Source of the DNA: Candidatus Sericytochromatia bacterium | GTDB taxonomy: Bacteria > Cyanobacteriota > Sericytochromatia > UBA7694 | Assembly: GCA_018780035.1 (NCBI GenBank) | Contig: JADMKE010000005.1 | Location: 1-64,000 of the forward strand | DNA length: 64,000 bases | Reading direction: 5' to 3' | Part shown: positions 1-7,526 of the stretch, piece by piece | How the letters are laid out: the number at the start of each line of letters is the position of its first letter | Numbering within the stretch: the stretch's first letter is position 1 | Made by a program: the position numbers and the translations under genes | The notes under the pieces: generated by a model | Told to the model about the DNA's origin: nothing | What the model saw: the letters and a program-made list of their open reading frames with translations, nothing else | The model's database searches: none

Positions 1-123
1 TTTGAAAGATGCAATTGCATGATTCATGCGACAACTATGTTGACAAACACCGAAATCGTGCGGACTACGCCACACATTTGCATTGGATAACTGCTCTCCA
101 CCCGTCAGTTAGCAACGACTGAA

Positions 124-1236
124 ATGAAGGTATATACGGATAACGATATGACACACCCTTTTCTGCCGACTCTCCCACTGCGGCAACAACGATACTACAC
201 CCTCAACCATGAATTCAGCCTGCTCAGCGATGAGGAGCTACAGCGCCAACTGGAAGGCGCTGAAAGCAGCAGCGGCTGGGGAGTCAATCAGACACTCACT
301 GTCGCGGGTCAGACTGTCTTTGTTAAACGCATTCCCCTGACGGCCCGAGAACAGACCCACAGCTTCGATACTGGCAATCTTTACCAATTGCCCATGTATT
401 ACCATTATGGCGTCGGCTCTGCCGGTTTTGGGGCCTACCGTGAACTCATCACCCATCTTCGCACCAGCAACTGGGTCCTGCAAAACCAGACAGCAGCCTT
501 TCCTTTGCTTTTTCATTACAGAATTCGACCTGCAAGCGCGACCTGGCGGAAGGTCGCACCTGAGAGCCGGGAACGGCATCTCAAATACTGGAATCAGAAT
601 GTCGCAATCGAAAAATACCTATCCGAGCGCGATCAGGCCCCTTTTGAAATTCAGCTCTTTCTTGAACATATTCCCTACTCCTGGCTGGACTGGTTCAGTC
701 GCTATCCCGCCCGTAATCTCAATCAGCTGCTGCACAAAGCCGACGCCGCCCTGCGCTTTCTGAATCAACAGGGCATTCTGCATCTCGATGCCCATCTGGC
801 CAATCTGCTCACAGACGGCGAAAATGTCTTTATCAGCGATTTTGGCCTTGCTCTGGATCAGCGATTCAAGCTGGCTCCTGACGAGCAGGCCTTTTGGCAG
901 ACACATGCCAGCTATGATCGCGCCCAGCTGGTGAGCAATCTGAATCATCTGTTGCTTAGCCACTGCGATGCCCTGCCTGAAGACGAACAAACGGCCTTGT
1001 ATCAGGCCCTCGCTATTCTGCCAGAGACCGAACGACCCACCCGGCTCAAACGCCTCTTAAAAACCGTGTCTTCTCCAACAGACACCCAGATTCCCGAATT
1101 GCCTGGGGAACTGAAGCAGCTCTTACTCAAGTACCACACGTCTCTGCTCGCGTTCTCAGACTTTTTTGCCGCCCTGTGTAAGTCGGATGCCAAAGACATT
1201 CCCTGGCCGGCATGCGCTTTTTCAGCGTTTAATTGA
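124..1236 (+). CDS. Protein-kinase-like (aminoglycoside/Ser-Thr kinase fold) protein
   Basis: A 370-residue cytoplasmic protein with the landmarks of the kinase fold. There is a lysine in a VFVK strand (K68), a probable helix-C glutamate in AYREL (E107), a catalytic loop HLDAHLANLL (D222, N227) and a DFG motif (D239-G241) followed by LAL. The HxD..H..N loop is closer to lipopolysaccharide or small-molecule kinases than to canonical HRD Ser/Thr kinases. No glycine-rich loop of standard form is visible. No signal peptide or membrane segment. The substrate is unknown. The first ATG has no Shine-Dalgarno sequence; a second in-frame ATG at 148 lies after a GAAGG run and is an alternative start. 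Fold is fairly sure, function is not. Confidence 0.7.
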   Translation: MKVYTDNDMTHPFLPTLPLRQQRYYTLNHEFSLLSDEELQRQLEGAESSSGWGVNQTLTVAGQTVFVKRIPLTAREQTHSFDTGNLYQLPMYYHYGVGSAGFGAYRELITHLRTSNWVLQNQTAAFPLLFHYRIRPASATWRKVAPESRERHLKYWNQNVAIEKYLSERDQAPFEIQLFLEHIPYSWLDWFSRYPARNLNQLLHKADAALRFLNQQGILHLDAHLANLLTDGENVFISDFGLALDQRFKLAPDEQAFWQTHASYDRAQLVSNLNHLLLSHCDALPEDEQTALYQALAILPETERPTRLKRLLKTVSSPTDTQIPELPGELKQLLLKYHTSLLAFSDFFAALCKSDAKDIPWPACAFSAFN

Positions 1237-1344
1237 ATGGCAAAGCTCTAGACCCAGAATGAAGGAATATGTCTATTTTGGAATCGAGGGCAATGTCGCC
1301 AAGTGTGAATGAAACCGAATCGGACAAATAGGGTGGAGAGTCAG

Positions 1345-1533
1345 ATGACAGATGAGAAAACGGAAAAAAATTCAAACGCTGAGAAGAATAAGAACAAAGG
1401 GTATTGCACGATATGTGACTGTCATTTCTGGTTTGATGAAAATAACGATGGCAAATGCGAAAATAACAAATGGGGGTTTGAAAATCGAGGCGCTCACCCT
1501 TGCGGTCATTCGAATTCTGAACATACTCCCTAA
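1345..1533 (+). CDS. Small Cys/His-rich protein, unknown
   Basis: A 62-residue ORF. I prefer ATG 1345 because GGTGGAG lies just upstream; an earlier ATG at 1309 has no ribosome site. The N-terminus is very polar (Lys/Glu/Asn). The C-terminal half contains CTICDCHF, then a lone Cys, then HPCGH, a spacing that suggests a single metal-binding knuckle. No known family recognised. It lies between the kinase-like gene and the Rpn cluster on the same strand. It could be a spurious ORF, but the ribosome site and the clustered Cys/His argue for a real small gene. Confidence 0.45.
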   Translation: MTDEKTEKNSNAEKNKNKGYCTICDCHFWFDENNDGKCENNKWGFENRGAHPCGHSNSEHTP

Positions 1534-1662
1534 ACGAACCTTGAGCCAGAATCACTGACATGCTCTCCCTCCGTCCGTTATCCACGCAAAGGCAGATGCC
1601 GCTGCCAAGTGTTCCAGGTATTGACCTTTTGAAACGCTCGAGAAAAATACCCGTCTCTAATA

Positions 1663-1701
1663 TTTGAGAATTGGGGTGTATGCTGTGGTATAATAAATAG
1701 C
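1663..1701 (+). promoter_or_regulatory. Extended -10 promoter giving a leaderless rpn transcript
   Basis: TATAAT at 1689-1694 preceded by TGG (extended -10, TGn). A TTGAGA at about 1664 could be a weak -35 with a long, 19-base spacer. Only 7 bases separate the -10 from the ATG at 1702, so transcription should start at or next to the start codon, and no ribosome site fits between. The block CTGTGGTAT plus flanks is repeated before the gene at 4436 with the same 7-base spacing. Confidence 0.6.
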
Positions 1702-2577
1702 ATGAAAGCGCGTTACTTCAACCCCTTCACAGACTTTGGCTTCAAGAAGCTTTTCGGCGAAGAAGCCAGTAAGCCCCTGCTGAAAGACTTCCTCAATTCC
1801 TTGCTGCCGCTTGAATACCCAATAGCTGATCTGAACTTTCGCAATGCTGAGCAATTGGGTGCAGAGCAAGAAGACCGCAGAGCGGTTTATGATATTTACT
1901 GCCAAGATACCCAAGGCAATTATTTCATCGTTGAAATGCAGAAAGCCTACCAGAAATTTTTCAAAGATAGAGCCCTGTATTACACGACCTTTCCAATTCA
2001 GGAACAAGCCCAAAGAGGCCATTGGAGTTTTGAGCTGAAATCCGTTTTTTGTGTAGGGATTCTAGATTTTGTGTTTGATGAAGACAAGAACAATCCCGAC
2101 TTTCTTCATGAGGTCAAGCTGAAGAATCGCCATAACAGCGTTTTTTATGACAAGTATGCGCTTTATTTCATAGAGATGCCTAAATTTCACAAAGCAGAGA
2201 GTGAACTGGCCAACCAGTTAGAAAACTGGGTTTATTTTCTCAAGCATCTGGAAGAATTTCCTGACATTCCTTCTCGATTTCAGCACACAGTTCTGGAACA
2301 GGCTTTTGAAATTGCAGAGCTGGCACATCTGTCTGAAAATGAACGAGCAGCTTATGAACACAGCTTGAAAATTTATCGCGACAATATTAATACCCTCAAT
2401 TCTACTGCTGAAAAAGCAAAGGCCGAGGGAAAAGCTGAAGGCAAGGCTGAAGGATTAATTGAAGGGGAGCTGAACAGAGCAAAGAAAACAGCAATCCAAA
2501 TGCTGGCTGATGGTGAGCCTATATCAAAGATCTCCAAATATACAGGGTTTTCCGAAGAAGAGATCGAAAATCTTTAA
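1702..2577 (+). CDS. Rpn-family PD-(D/E)XK nuclease / putative transposase (intact)
   Basis: A 291-residue member of the Rpn / PDDEXK_2 group (recombination-promoting nucleases, often labelled putative transposases). The N-terminus has the typical FGFKKLFGEE block (13-21) and DFLNSLLP. The nuclease core keeps D64 in VYDIYC and E78-x-Q80-K81 in IVEMQK, the expected D...ExQ(K) active site. The C-terminus has a charged KAEG repeat (about 237-248) and a short helical end, as in many relatives. In E. coli, Rpn proteins are DNA endonucleases that raise RecA-independent recombination; whether this one acts in defence or genome change is inference. No inverted repeats of an insertion sequence are visible next to it. 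Confidence 0.85.
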   Translation: MKARYFNPFTDFGFKKLFGEEASKPLLKDFLNSLLPLEYPIADLNFRNAEQLGAEQEDRRAVYDIYCQDTQGNYFIVEMQKAYQKFFKDRALYYTTFPIQEQAQRGHWSFELKSVFCVGILDFVFDEDKNNPDFLHEVKLKNRHNSVFYDKYALYFIEMPKFHKAESELANQLENWVYFLKHLEEFPDIPSRFQHTVLEQAFEIAELAHLSENERAAYEHSLKIYRDNINTLNSTAEKAKAEGKAEGKAEGLIEGELNRAKKTAIQMLADGEPISKISKYTGFSEEEIENL

Positions 2578-2889
2578 AATAGCTGTGCCAGCCAGACTTT
2601 TTCCCGTTTCTCCTTCCAACAATGCCCTTCAACCTGTATTCTAGGGCATCTAATCTTGCTTCGCAGCGCAGGTTAAGGGTGGTGCTAAACGCCCACACAC
2701 TTGACGTCTAGCCCGCTTAGCAGACTGTCGCTGATAAGGTGAGTTTGCTTCATTTAAAACATCTAAGTATCACATGTTAAATTCTCAAAATTTCAGAGTA
2801 GAGCTAGTGATATAATTCAGCTGATGAGAGCTTTTTTGAAGCTCTCTATAAACAATAACGGTTCTTTTCTTTAATAGGTTCTATTTCCC
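2578..2889 (+). promoter_or_regulatory. Intergenic region with extended -10 promoter and 5' hairpin
   Basis: No gene is visible in these 312 bases. TATAAT at 2811-2816, preceded by TGA, forms an extended -10. Transcription would start near 2823, just before a strong hairpin: GAGAGCTT at 2826-2833 pairs perfectly with AAGCTCTC at 2839-2846 (5-base loop). The mRNA for the gene at 2890 would thus begin with this stem, which may protect the transcript or control it. No clear Shine-Dalgarno sequence precedes ATG 2890 (nearest is TAGGTT). The 5' part (2580-2760) shows no recognisable signal. Confidence 0.5.
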
Positions 2890-4371
2890 ATGCCCACAAG
2901 ATTTGCTCGACTTAGTCAAAACATTATTGCTTTATCTGTTTTATTTGCTGAAGAAAATGAGCATTTAGTGCTTGATTTTTTAAATTGTTTTCAAGTTAAT
3001 GGTTCTCGATTTGTTGCTGTCAAATCTTATAAACCTCATGCCGGTCATTGTTTCATCGATTTCTCATGTACAGATAGTGAGTTCATCACATTAAACGTAG
3101 AAGACGAATACAGAAAAGAACATTTGGTTGAAATTCATCTTTTACATATACTCGCTAACATTCCCTATAATGAAGTTAGATTGGCTCAAAGCCATTACCA
3201 AAACCAAAAAACAAACTCCCTTAAAAGGGTTAAAGAATACGCTTCTATTAGTGTCATTGGGATTTTTAATCATTCAGTTCAAAATGAGCACAGGGTGTTA
3301 ACACAAACACGCTACCTTTTAGGAAAACCTTTTGAAGAATTACGTTTGAATTTTATTCACTTAACAAATATTTCTGATCTGCATTCACAAAGTACACATT
3401 TAGAAAAATGGGCTTACTTATTTCACTCGGCTCATAAATTATCTACAATTCCAAATGTGTTTAGAAAAACGGTATTTTCAGAGGTTTTAAAAAAAATAGA
3501 AATAAAAAAATGGAGCAACCGCAATAGAAATGATTATCTTGATCATTATGAAGTGAGAGAACTCTCAAATATTGGATTCTACCATCGTCTAAATTTATTG
3601 AGATATGGAAGTTATTTTGATGATTGGTCAATCTTCGAAAAAGAATACACTAGCGCCAGATTAAACTTGAAGCTTTTAGAGCATGATTTGGGCATCTATC
3701 CTAAAGTTCATATTGAGCATGAGCAGATTGATTTAACTCCTTTAGGTACTAACATTGAAGAGATTGCAAATTCCTTATTTCAAAAATGGAAATCAAAAGC
3801 CTCCAAGAAATTCCCTTATTTTAATTTTGAAATCAAAGATCCCCAAATAATTGTTTCTGATGTGGAAACTGATTTCAAAAAAGCAATTCTATCTTTAATC
3901 ACTGAAAATGAAAATTTTTTAAGAGGAACCTATGCTTATGAGCTTTATATAGGATTTGTTTGGGGATTTATCCAAGGGTGTTTGAATTTTCATTGGACTC
4001 ATGAATATATCGCTAAAAAATCAGATGACTATAAAAAATATGCCGCTCTGAAGGCCATTCATGAATATCTTAAAATAGATAAAATTAAAAGTCAACAACT
4101 CGATAAGCTCTATGTATCTTTTCTGCTTAAAGATTCAAATAATAAATATTATGACACTTTGATCGACGAAACGGATTTAAGAGAAGGTGCTTTAGAGCTT
4201 GAAAAAACAGGTGAGCAAGGCCAATTGATGACAATACTCAATAACCTGATTGGCGATTTTGTTGTCAAAGTGACCCAGGAAGAATATGACGATTTTTTAG
4301 ACGAGAATGTGATGTATGGAGATTTGATCGAAGAAACAATTAAATTTAATGCGTCATTGATTGATTTATGA
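2890..4371 (+). CDS. Diverged Rpn-like protein with a long novel C-terminal region
   Basis: A 493-residue protein, AT-rich compared with the rest of the window. The first ~230 residues follow the Rpn neighbours in outline: LFAEENEHLVLDFLN matches the LFGEE...DFLN block; FIDF (D57) and LNVEDE (E71, E73) sit where D and ExQ lie in the intact protein, so Q is replaced by E; then ISVIGIF, LEKWAYLF and VREL match the later helices. Residues ~240-493 have no counterpart in the neighbours: a polar, mostly helical region with a conserved-looking YELYIGFVWGFIQG stretch, not recognised. No signal peptide. It may be a nuclease with a partner or target domain. Assignment of the N-terminal half is by alignment by eye. 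Confidence 0.55.
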   Translation: MPTRFARLSQNIIALSVLFAEENEHLVLDFLNCFQVNGSRFVAVKSYKPHAGHCFIDFSCTDSEFITLNVEDEYRKEHLVEIHLLHILANIPYNEVRLAQSHYQNQKTNSLKRVKEYASISVIGIFNHSVQNEHRVLTQTRYLLGKPFEELRLNFIHLTNISDLHSQSTHLEKWAYLFHSAHKLSTIPNVFRKTVFSEVLKKIEIKKWSNRNRNDYLDHYEVRELSNIGFYHRLNLLRYGSYFDDWSIFEKEYTSARLNLKLLEHDLGIYPKVHIEHEQIDLTPLGTNIEEIANSLFQKWKSKASKKFPYFNFEIKDPQIIVSDVETDFKKAILSLITENENFLRGTYAYELYIGFVWGFIQGCLNFHWTHEYIAKKSDDYKKYAALKAIHEYLKIDKIKSQQLDKLYVSFLLKDSNNKYYDTLIDETDLREGALELEKTGEQGQLMTILNNLIGDFVVKVTQEEYDDFLDENVMYGDLIEETIKFNASLIDL

Positions 4372-4403
4372 GAGCCAAAATTTAGGACCAAAAGCATGTT
4401 TTT

Positions 4404-4435
4404 GGTGAGGTGTATACTGTGGTATTATATAGATT
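4404..4435 (+). promoter_or_regulatory. Second leaderless-type promoter, matching the one at 1689
   Basis: TATTAT at 4423-4428 preceded by TGG, with TTGGTG at 4402-4407 as a possible -35. The ATG at 4436 follows after exactly 7 bases. The stretch from GTGTAT through CTGTGGTAT is nearly the same as before the gene at 1702, although the coding sequences have diverged strongly. Confidence 0.5.
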
Positions 4436-5206
4436 ATGAAAGCACTTTATCTTCACCCTTTTACGAATTATGGCTTTTATAGACTATTTTCGGAAGAAAA
4501 CAGCCAATCTATTTTTTTGGATTTTCTCAATTCACTTCCTATATTTTCTTCACTTGCTTTAAAGAAAATAAATATTATTCCAAAAGAAGAATTGCCATTA
4601 AGCGCTGCTGTGAAAAGTACAATTACCCATTTTCATGCAATTAATCAGGCTAATGAACACGTTATTATTGCCATACAGAAAGCGCAACTCAATTTTTTTA
4701 AGAATTTGAATGGCTTTTTCAATGATTTTCCGATCTGGGAAAATCCCGATTCAGCGATTCAGTTCTCTTCAGAAAACATATCTCATATTTATTGTATTGG
4801 CGTTTTGGATTTTGTTTTTTCAGAAAACCGCGTAAATCCTGAGTACATTTATTCACAAAATTGCTTTCCAGAGATTGAGGTTTGTTCCTCTTCTGCACAC
4901 AAAATCCCTTATACTTTCTGCTATTTAGAGTTCCCTAAATTTCACTTGTCTGCTGATGTCTTAAATTCAAAATTAGATATCTGGTTGTATTTATTAAAAC
5001 ACCTTGAATCAATGAAAGAGATTCCTCTTTCTATGCAAACACCTGTGTTTCAGCGTGTTTTTGAGATTATGGATCTTGGTGCATTAACCAAAGATGAAAT
5101 GTGGGCTTATGAAATGAGTCTCAAGGTATTCAGAGATTGGAATAATATTTACCAATCTACTTATGAAAACGCTTTAAATCAGGCACGCGCAAGCCATGGT
5201 AAATAA
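4436..5206 (+). CDS. Catalytically degenerate Rpn-family protein
   Basis: A 256-residue paralog of the 1702 product: it keeps MKALYLHPFTNYGF, RLFSEEN, DFLNSLP, IYCIGVLDFVFSE, EFPKFH, WLYLLKHLE and the YEMSLKVFRDW end. By alignment on the QKAQ block, the catalytic Asp is H65 and the Glu is A79, while Q81-K82 remain. It should be inactive as a nuclease. It lacks the KAEG tail. Its 3' end overlaps the following Fic gene by 11 bases, so the two are likely co-translated. It could be a binding-only or inhibitory paralog of the active protein, or simply a decaying copy; the reading frame is fully open, which argues for a kept function. Confidence 0.75.
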   Translation: MKALYLHPFTNYGFYRLFSEENSQSIFLDFLNSLPIFSSLALKKINIIPKEELPLSAAVKSTITHFHAINQANEHVIIAIQKAQLNFFKNLNGFFNDFPIWENPDSAIQFSSENISHIYCIGVLDFVFSENRVNPEYIYSQNCFPEIEVCSSSAHKIPYTFCYLEFPKFHLSADVLNSKLDIWLYLLKHLESMKEIPLSMQTPVFQRVFEIMDLGALTKDEMWAYEMSLKVFRDWNNIYQSTYENALNQARASHGK

Positions 5207-6275
5207 TCATTTTCAGCATCTGTCCTTGACTCTCGATATCGAATCGCGACCGATTCTGAAAAAATTGGCCAAAGCCCATCAAGCCCTGGCCGAACTCAAA
5301 GGTGTGGCTTCAAGCATTCCCAATCAGAGCATTTTGAGCAATACATTGGCCTTGCAAGAAGCCAAAGACAGTTCTGCGATTGAAAATATCATCACCACCC
5401 ATGATGATGTCTATCAAAGTGACAGCTTATCCCAGCAATTTGTCACATTGGCAGCCAAAGAGGTCCATGCTTATGCTTCAGCTCTGCAAAACGGTTTTGA
5501 GCGCGTGTTAAGAACAGGATTATTGACCAACAATGACATCTTAGAGATTCAAGCCAGTATTGAGAATAATCGAGCAGGTTTTCGCAAATTGCCAGGCACA
5601 GCCTTAAAAAATGACCTCACTGGTGAAACCGTGTACACACCTCCCTCGCCTGATGAAATAGAATCGCTGATGCGCCAATTTGAGCGCTTTGTCAATGAAG
5701 ATAACCTTGTCGATTGGGATCCTTTAACGAAAATGGCGGTGATGCACCATCAATTTGAAAGCATTCATCCATTCTATGATGGAAATGGGCGTACAGGACG
5801 TATTCTGAATATTTTGTATCTTGTAAAACAGGGACTGCTCGGTAGCCCTATTTTGTATTTGTCTCGATTTATCAACCAGAACAAATCCGAATATTATCGT
5901 TTATTGCAAGCTGTGCGTGATACGGGAGAATGGGAGTCTTGGGTTTTGTTTATGCTTGAAGGTGTGGAACAAACCTCTTTGCAAACGACTCAACTGACGC
6001 TTGGCATTAAAGAATTGATGTTGAAATACAAGCACAAAATGCGAAATGACGTCCCCAAAATATACAGCCAAGACCTCATCAATAACCTGTTTCGGCATCC
6101 ATATACCAAGATTGATTTTGTGGTAAATGAACTGGGGGTACACAGAAATACGGCAACGAAGTATCTGGATGAACTGGTTCGCATTGAACTGCTTTCCAAG
6201 CACAAAATAGGCAAAGACAATTTTTTCTTAAATGATGCGCTTTTCCAGCTACTACTGAATGTCGGCCAGAAATAA
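5196..6275 (+). CDS. Fic family protein (predicted AMP-transferase, class II)
   Basis: A 359-residue protein with the full Fic motif HPFYDGNGRTGR (191-202); H191 is the expected catalytic base. An N-terminal inhibitory helix motif SSAIEN (59-64; S...E63-N64) marks it as class II, self-inhibited, with E63 competing for the ATP-binding arginine. The N-terminal Fic_N-like part includes NTLALQEAKDSSAIENI. Residues ~290-350 form a winged helix (FVVNELGVHRNTATKYLDEL), common in stand-alone regulatory Fic proteins. It likely adds AMP to a protein, target unknown. The start overlaps the preceding degenerate rpn gene, suggesting one operon. GC content is closer to the host than that of its upstream neighbour. 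Confidence 0.9.
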   Translation: MVNNHFQHLSLTLDIESRPILKKLAKAHQALAELKGVASSIPNQSILSNTLALQEAKDSSAIENIITTHDDVYQSDSLSQQFVTLAAKEVHAYASALQNGFERVLRTGLLTNNDILEIQASIENNRAGFRKLPGTALKNDLTGETVYTPPSPDEIESLMRQFERFVNEDNLVDWDPLTKMAVMHHQFESIHPFYDGNGRTGRILNILYLVKQGLLGSPILYLSRFINQNKSEYYRLLQAVRDTGEWESWVLFMLEGVEQTSLQTTQLTLGIKELMLKYKHKMRNDVPKIYSQDLINNLFRHPYTKIDFVVNELGVHRNTATKYLDELVRIELLSKHKIGKDNFFLNDALFQLLLNVGQK

Positions 6276-6298
6276 AATGGGAGCAATGGCGTATAACG

Positions 6299-6371
6299 TG
6301 CACACAAAATACCATTTTCTTGTGCATGAGACCCATGATGTGCACACAAAATACCATTTTCTTGTGCATGA
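6299..6371. repeat. Two tandem 31-base hairpin repeats
   Basis: Identical 31-base units at 6299-6329 and 6341-6371, separated by 11 bases. Each unit is itself an inverted repeat: TGCACA pairs with TGTGCA, and inside AAAAT pairs with ATTTT around an ACC loop. They lie just after the fic gene. No T-run follows, so they are not ordinary terminators. They may be paired operator sites, RNA-processing stems or the footprint of a small mobile repeat. Confidence 0.75.
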
Positions 6372-6545
6372 TGAGAACTGATTCCTACCCCAAAGCCAAC
6401 CACCAGACGCCGCTGCCAAGCGTGCCAAGGGACGCTGCCATCACCCAACACATCTGGGAGTATGTGGGTACCAGAGGAATCAGCCGGTTCTAGCTATCGA
6501 TGCCCCAAACCTTTTCACCCATGGCCTTGAGCTGGCCCTTTCACC

Positions 6546-7526
6546 TCAGCGTTTCTGAGCGGGTTTCAGCTGTTTCAGGGTGTCTTTGCTGGTGTATTGG
6601 CAAAAATCGTTCCCAAGGAAGCTTCTGATGGCGTGGGTATCAATCAGACATGAATATTTTAAGTAGTCCAGCAGATAATTGGGGATGTCTGGATTAAAGC
6701 GCTTGTAAACTTCTGCCAGATGACTGAGGATAAACAGGGGCGTCTGGACCCCTGGTACACCGAGGGTCTTGCGGGCTTCTTTTAAGGAGATAATCTCATA
6801 GGGTGCGATGTTGTAGATGCCTGTTGGGACCACTGCTGCGCATTTTTGCAGGGCATGGGCCATATCCGATTCATGGATAAACTGAAACATCGGGTTGTAA
6901 TCCATGGGGGTTGGGGTCCAGGGGTTTAAAAGATAGCGGCTGAAGGTGTTCTTAATCTGGGGGCCCAGGATATTACAGGGGCGCAAGACAATGGTCTGGA
7001 TGTGATTTTGATGCTTCCACATCCAGGAGCTTGCCAGCTGATCCATTTCGACCACATCCCTGAGCTCAGGGTAAGCAATACTGGCCCGCAGAAAGGTCTC
7101 CTCATTGAGAAAGGCCGGGTTATCCGGCAGGGCGCCATAGACATGAAAGGTGGATAAAATGATGATTTTTTTGATCTCATGTTTCAGACACAAATCCAGA
7201 ATCCGACTGGTGCCGATGATATTGAGATCCAAGCGTTCAGCCACGCTCAGCTGATTGATGAGGTTGGTGTGGCTGACCCTTCCCAGGTGATAGACCAGAT
7301 CAAACGCAGATTCCCGGAAGAGATTTTCAAAATTCCCCCGTGAGTAGCGAATCGTCTGATAGGTCACATTGGGGAGCGTGGAGGGCTCCAGGGGCCGAGA
7401 ATCCACCCCAATGATCTGGGCCTGGGGGTACGCTGCGTGCAGGCGCTTGCACAGGCTTTGGGCCAAGCCACCTGCGATGCCAATGATCAGGATGGTTTTG
7501 ATGTCTTCTGCTTTGAGGTTGTTCAT
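6546..7526 (-). CDS. NAD-dependent epimerase/dehydratase-like (extended SDR)
   Basis: A 326-residue extended short-chain dehydrogenase. The N-terminal Rossmann strand ILIIGIAGGLAQ (12-23) binds the nucleotide, with an acidic residue in IGVDSR ending the second strand, which favours NAD. FDLVYHLG and IILSTFHVYG match the family. The expected YxxxK catalytic pair is not visible after the STFHVYG strand (the helix reads ELRDVVEMDQL), so activity as a normal epimerase is doubtful. The start codon overlaps the stop of the upstream acyltransferase by one base (TGATG), indicating translational coupling and a shared role, perhaps in envelope lipid or sugar modification. Confidence 0.75.
   Translation of the reverse strand: MNNLKAEDIKTILIIGIAGGLAQSLCKRLHAAYPQAQIIGVDSRPLEPSTLPNVTYQTIRYSRGNFENLFRESAFDLVYHLGRVSHTNLINQLSVAERLDLNIIGTSRILDLCLKHEIKKIIILSTFHVYGALPDNPAFLNEETFLRASIAYPELRDVVEMDQLASSWMWKHQNHIQTIVLRPCNILGPQIKNTFSRYLLNPWTPTPMDYNPMFQFIHESDMAHALQKCAAVVPTGIYNIAPYEIISLKEARKTLGVPGVQTPLFILSHLAEVYKRFNPDIPNYLLDYLKYSCLIDTHAIRSFLGNDFCQYTSKDTLKQLKPAQKR

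Noticed and set aside
9..20. 12-base palindrome near the left edge (ATGCAATTGCAT)
   Set aside because: Short and AT-rich; could be chance, with no gene or promoter arrangement around it to support a role.
1702..5206. Insertion sequence built around the putative transposase genes
   Set aside because: No terminal inverted repeats or target-site duplication could be found, and Rpn proteins are not proven transposases.
6299..6371. Possible CRISPR array
   Set aside because: Only two units with an 11-base gap, each unit palindromic as a whole; no cas genes nearby.
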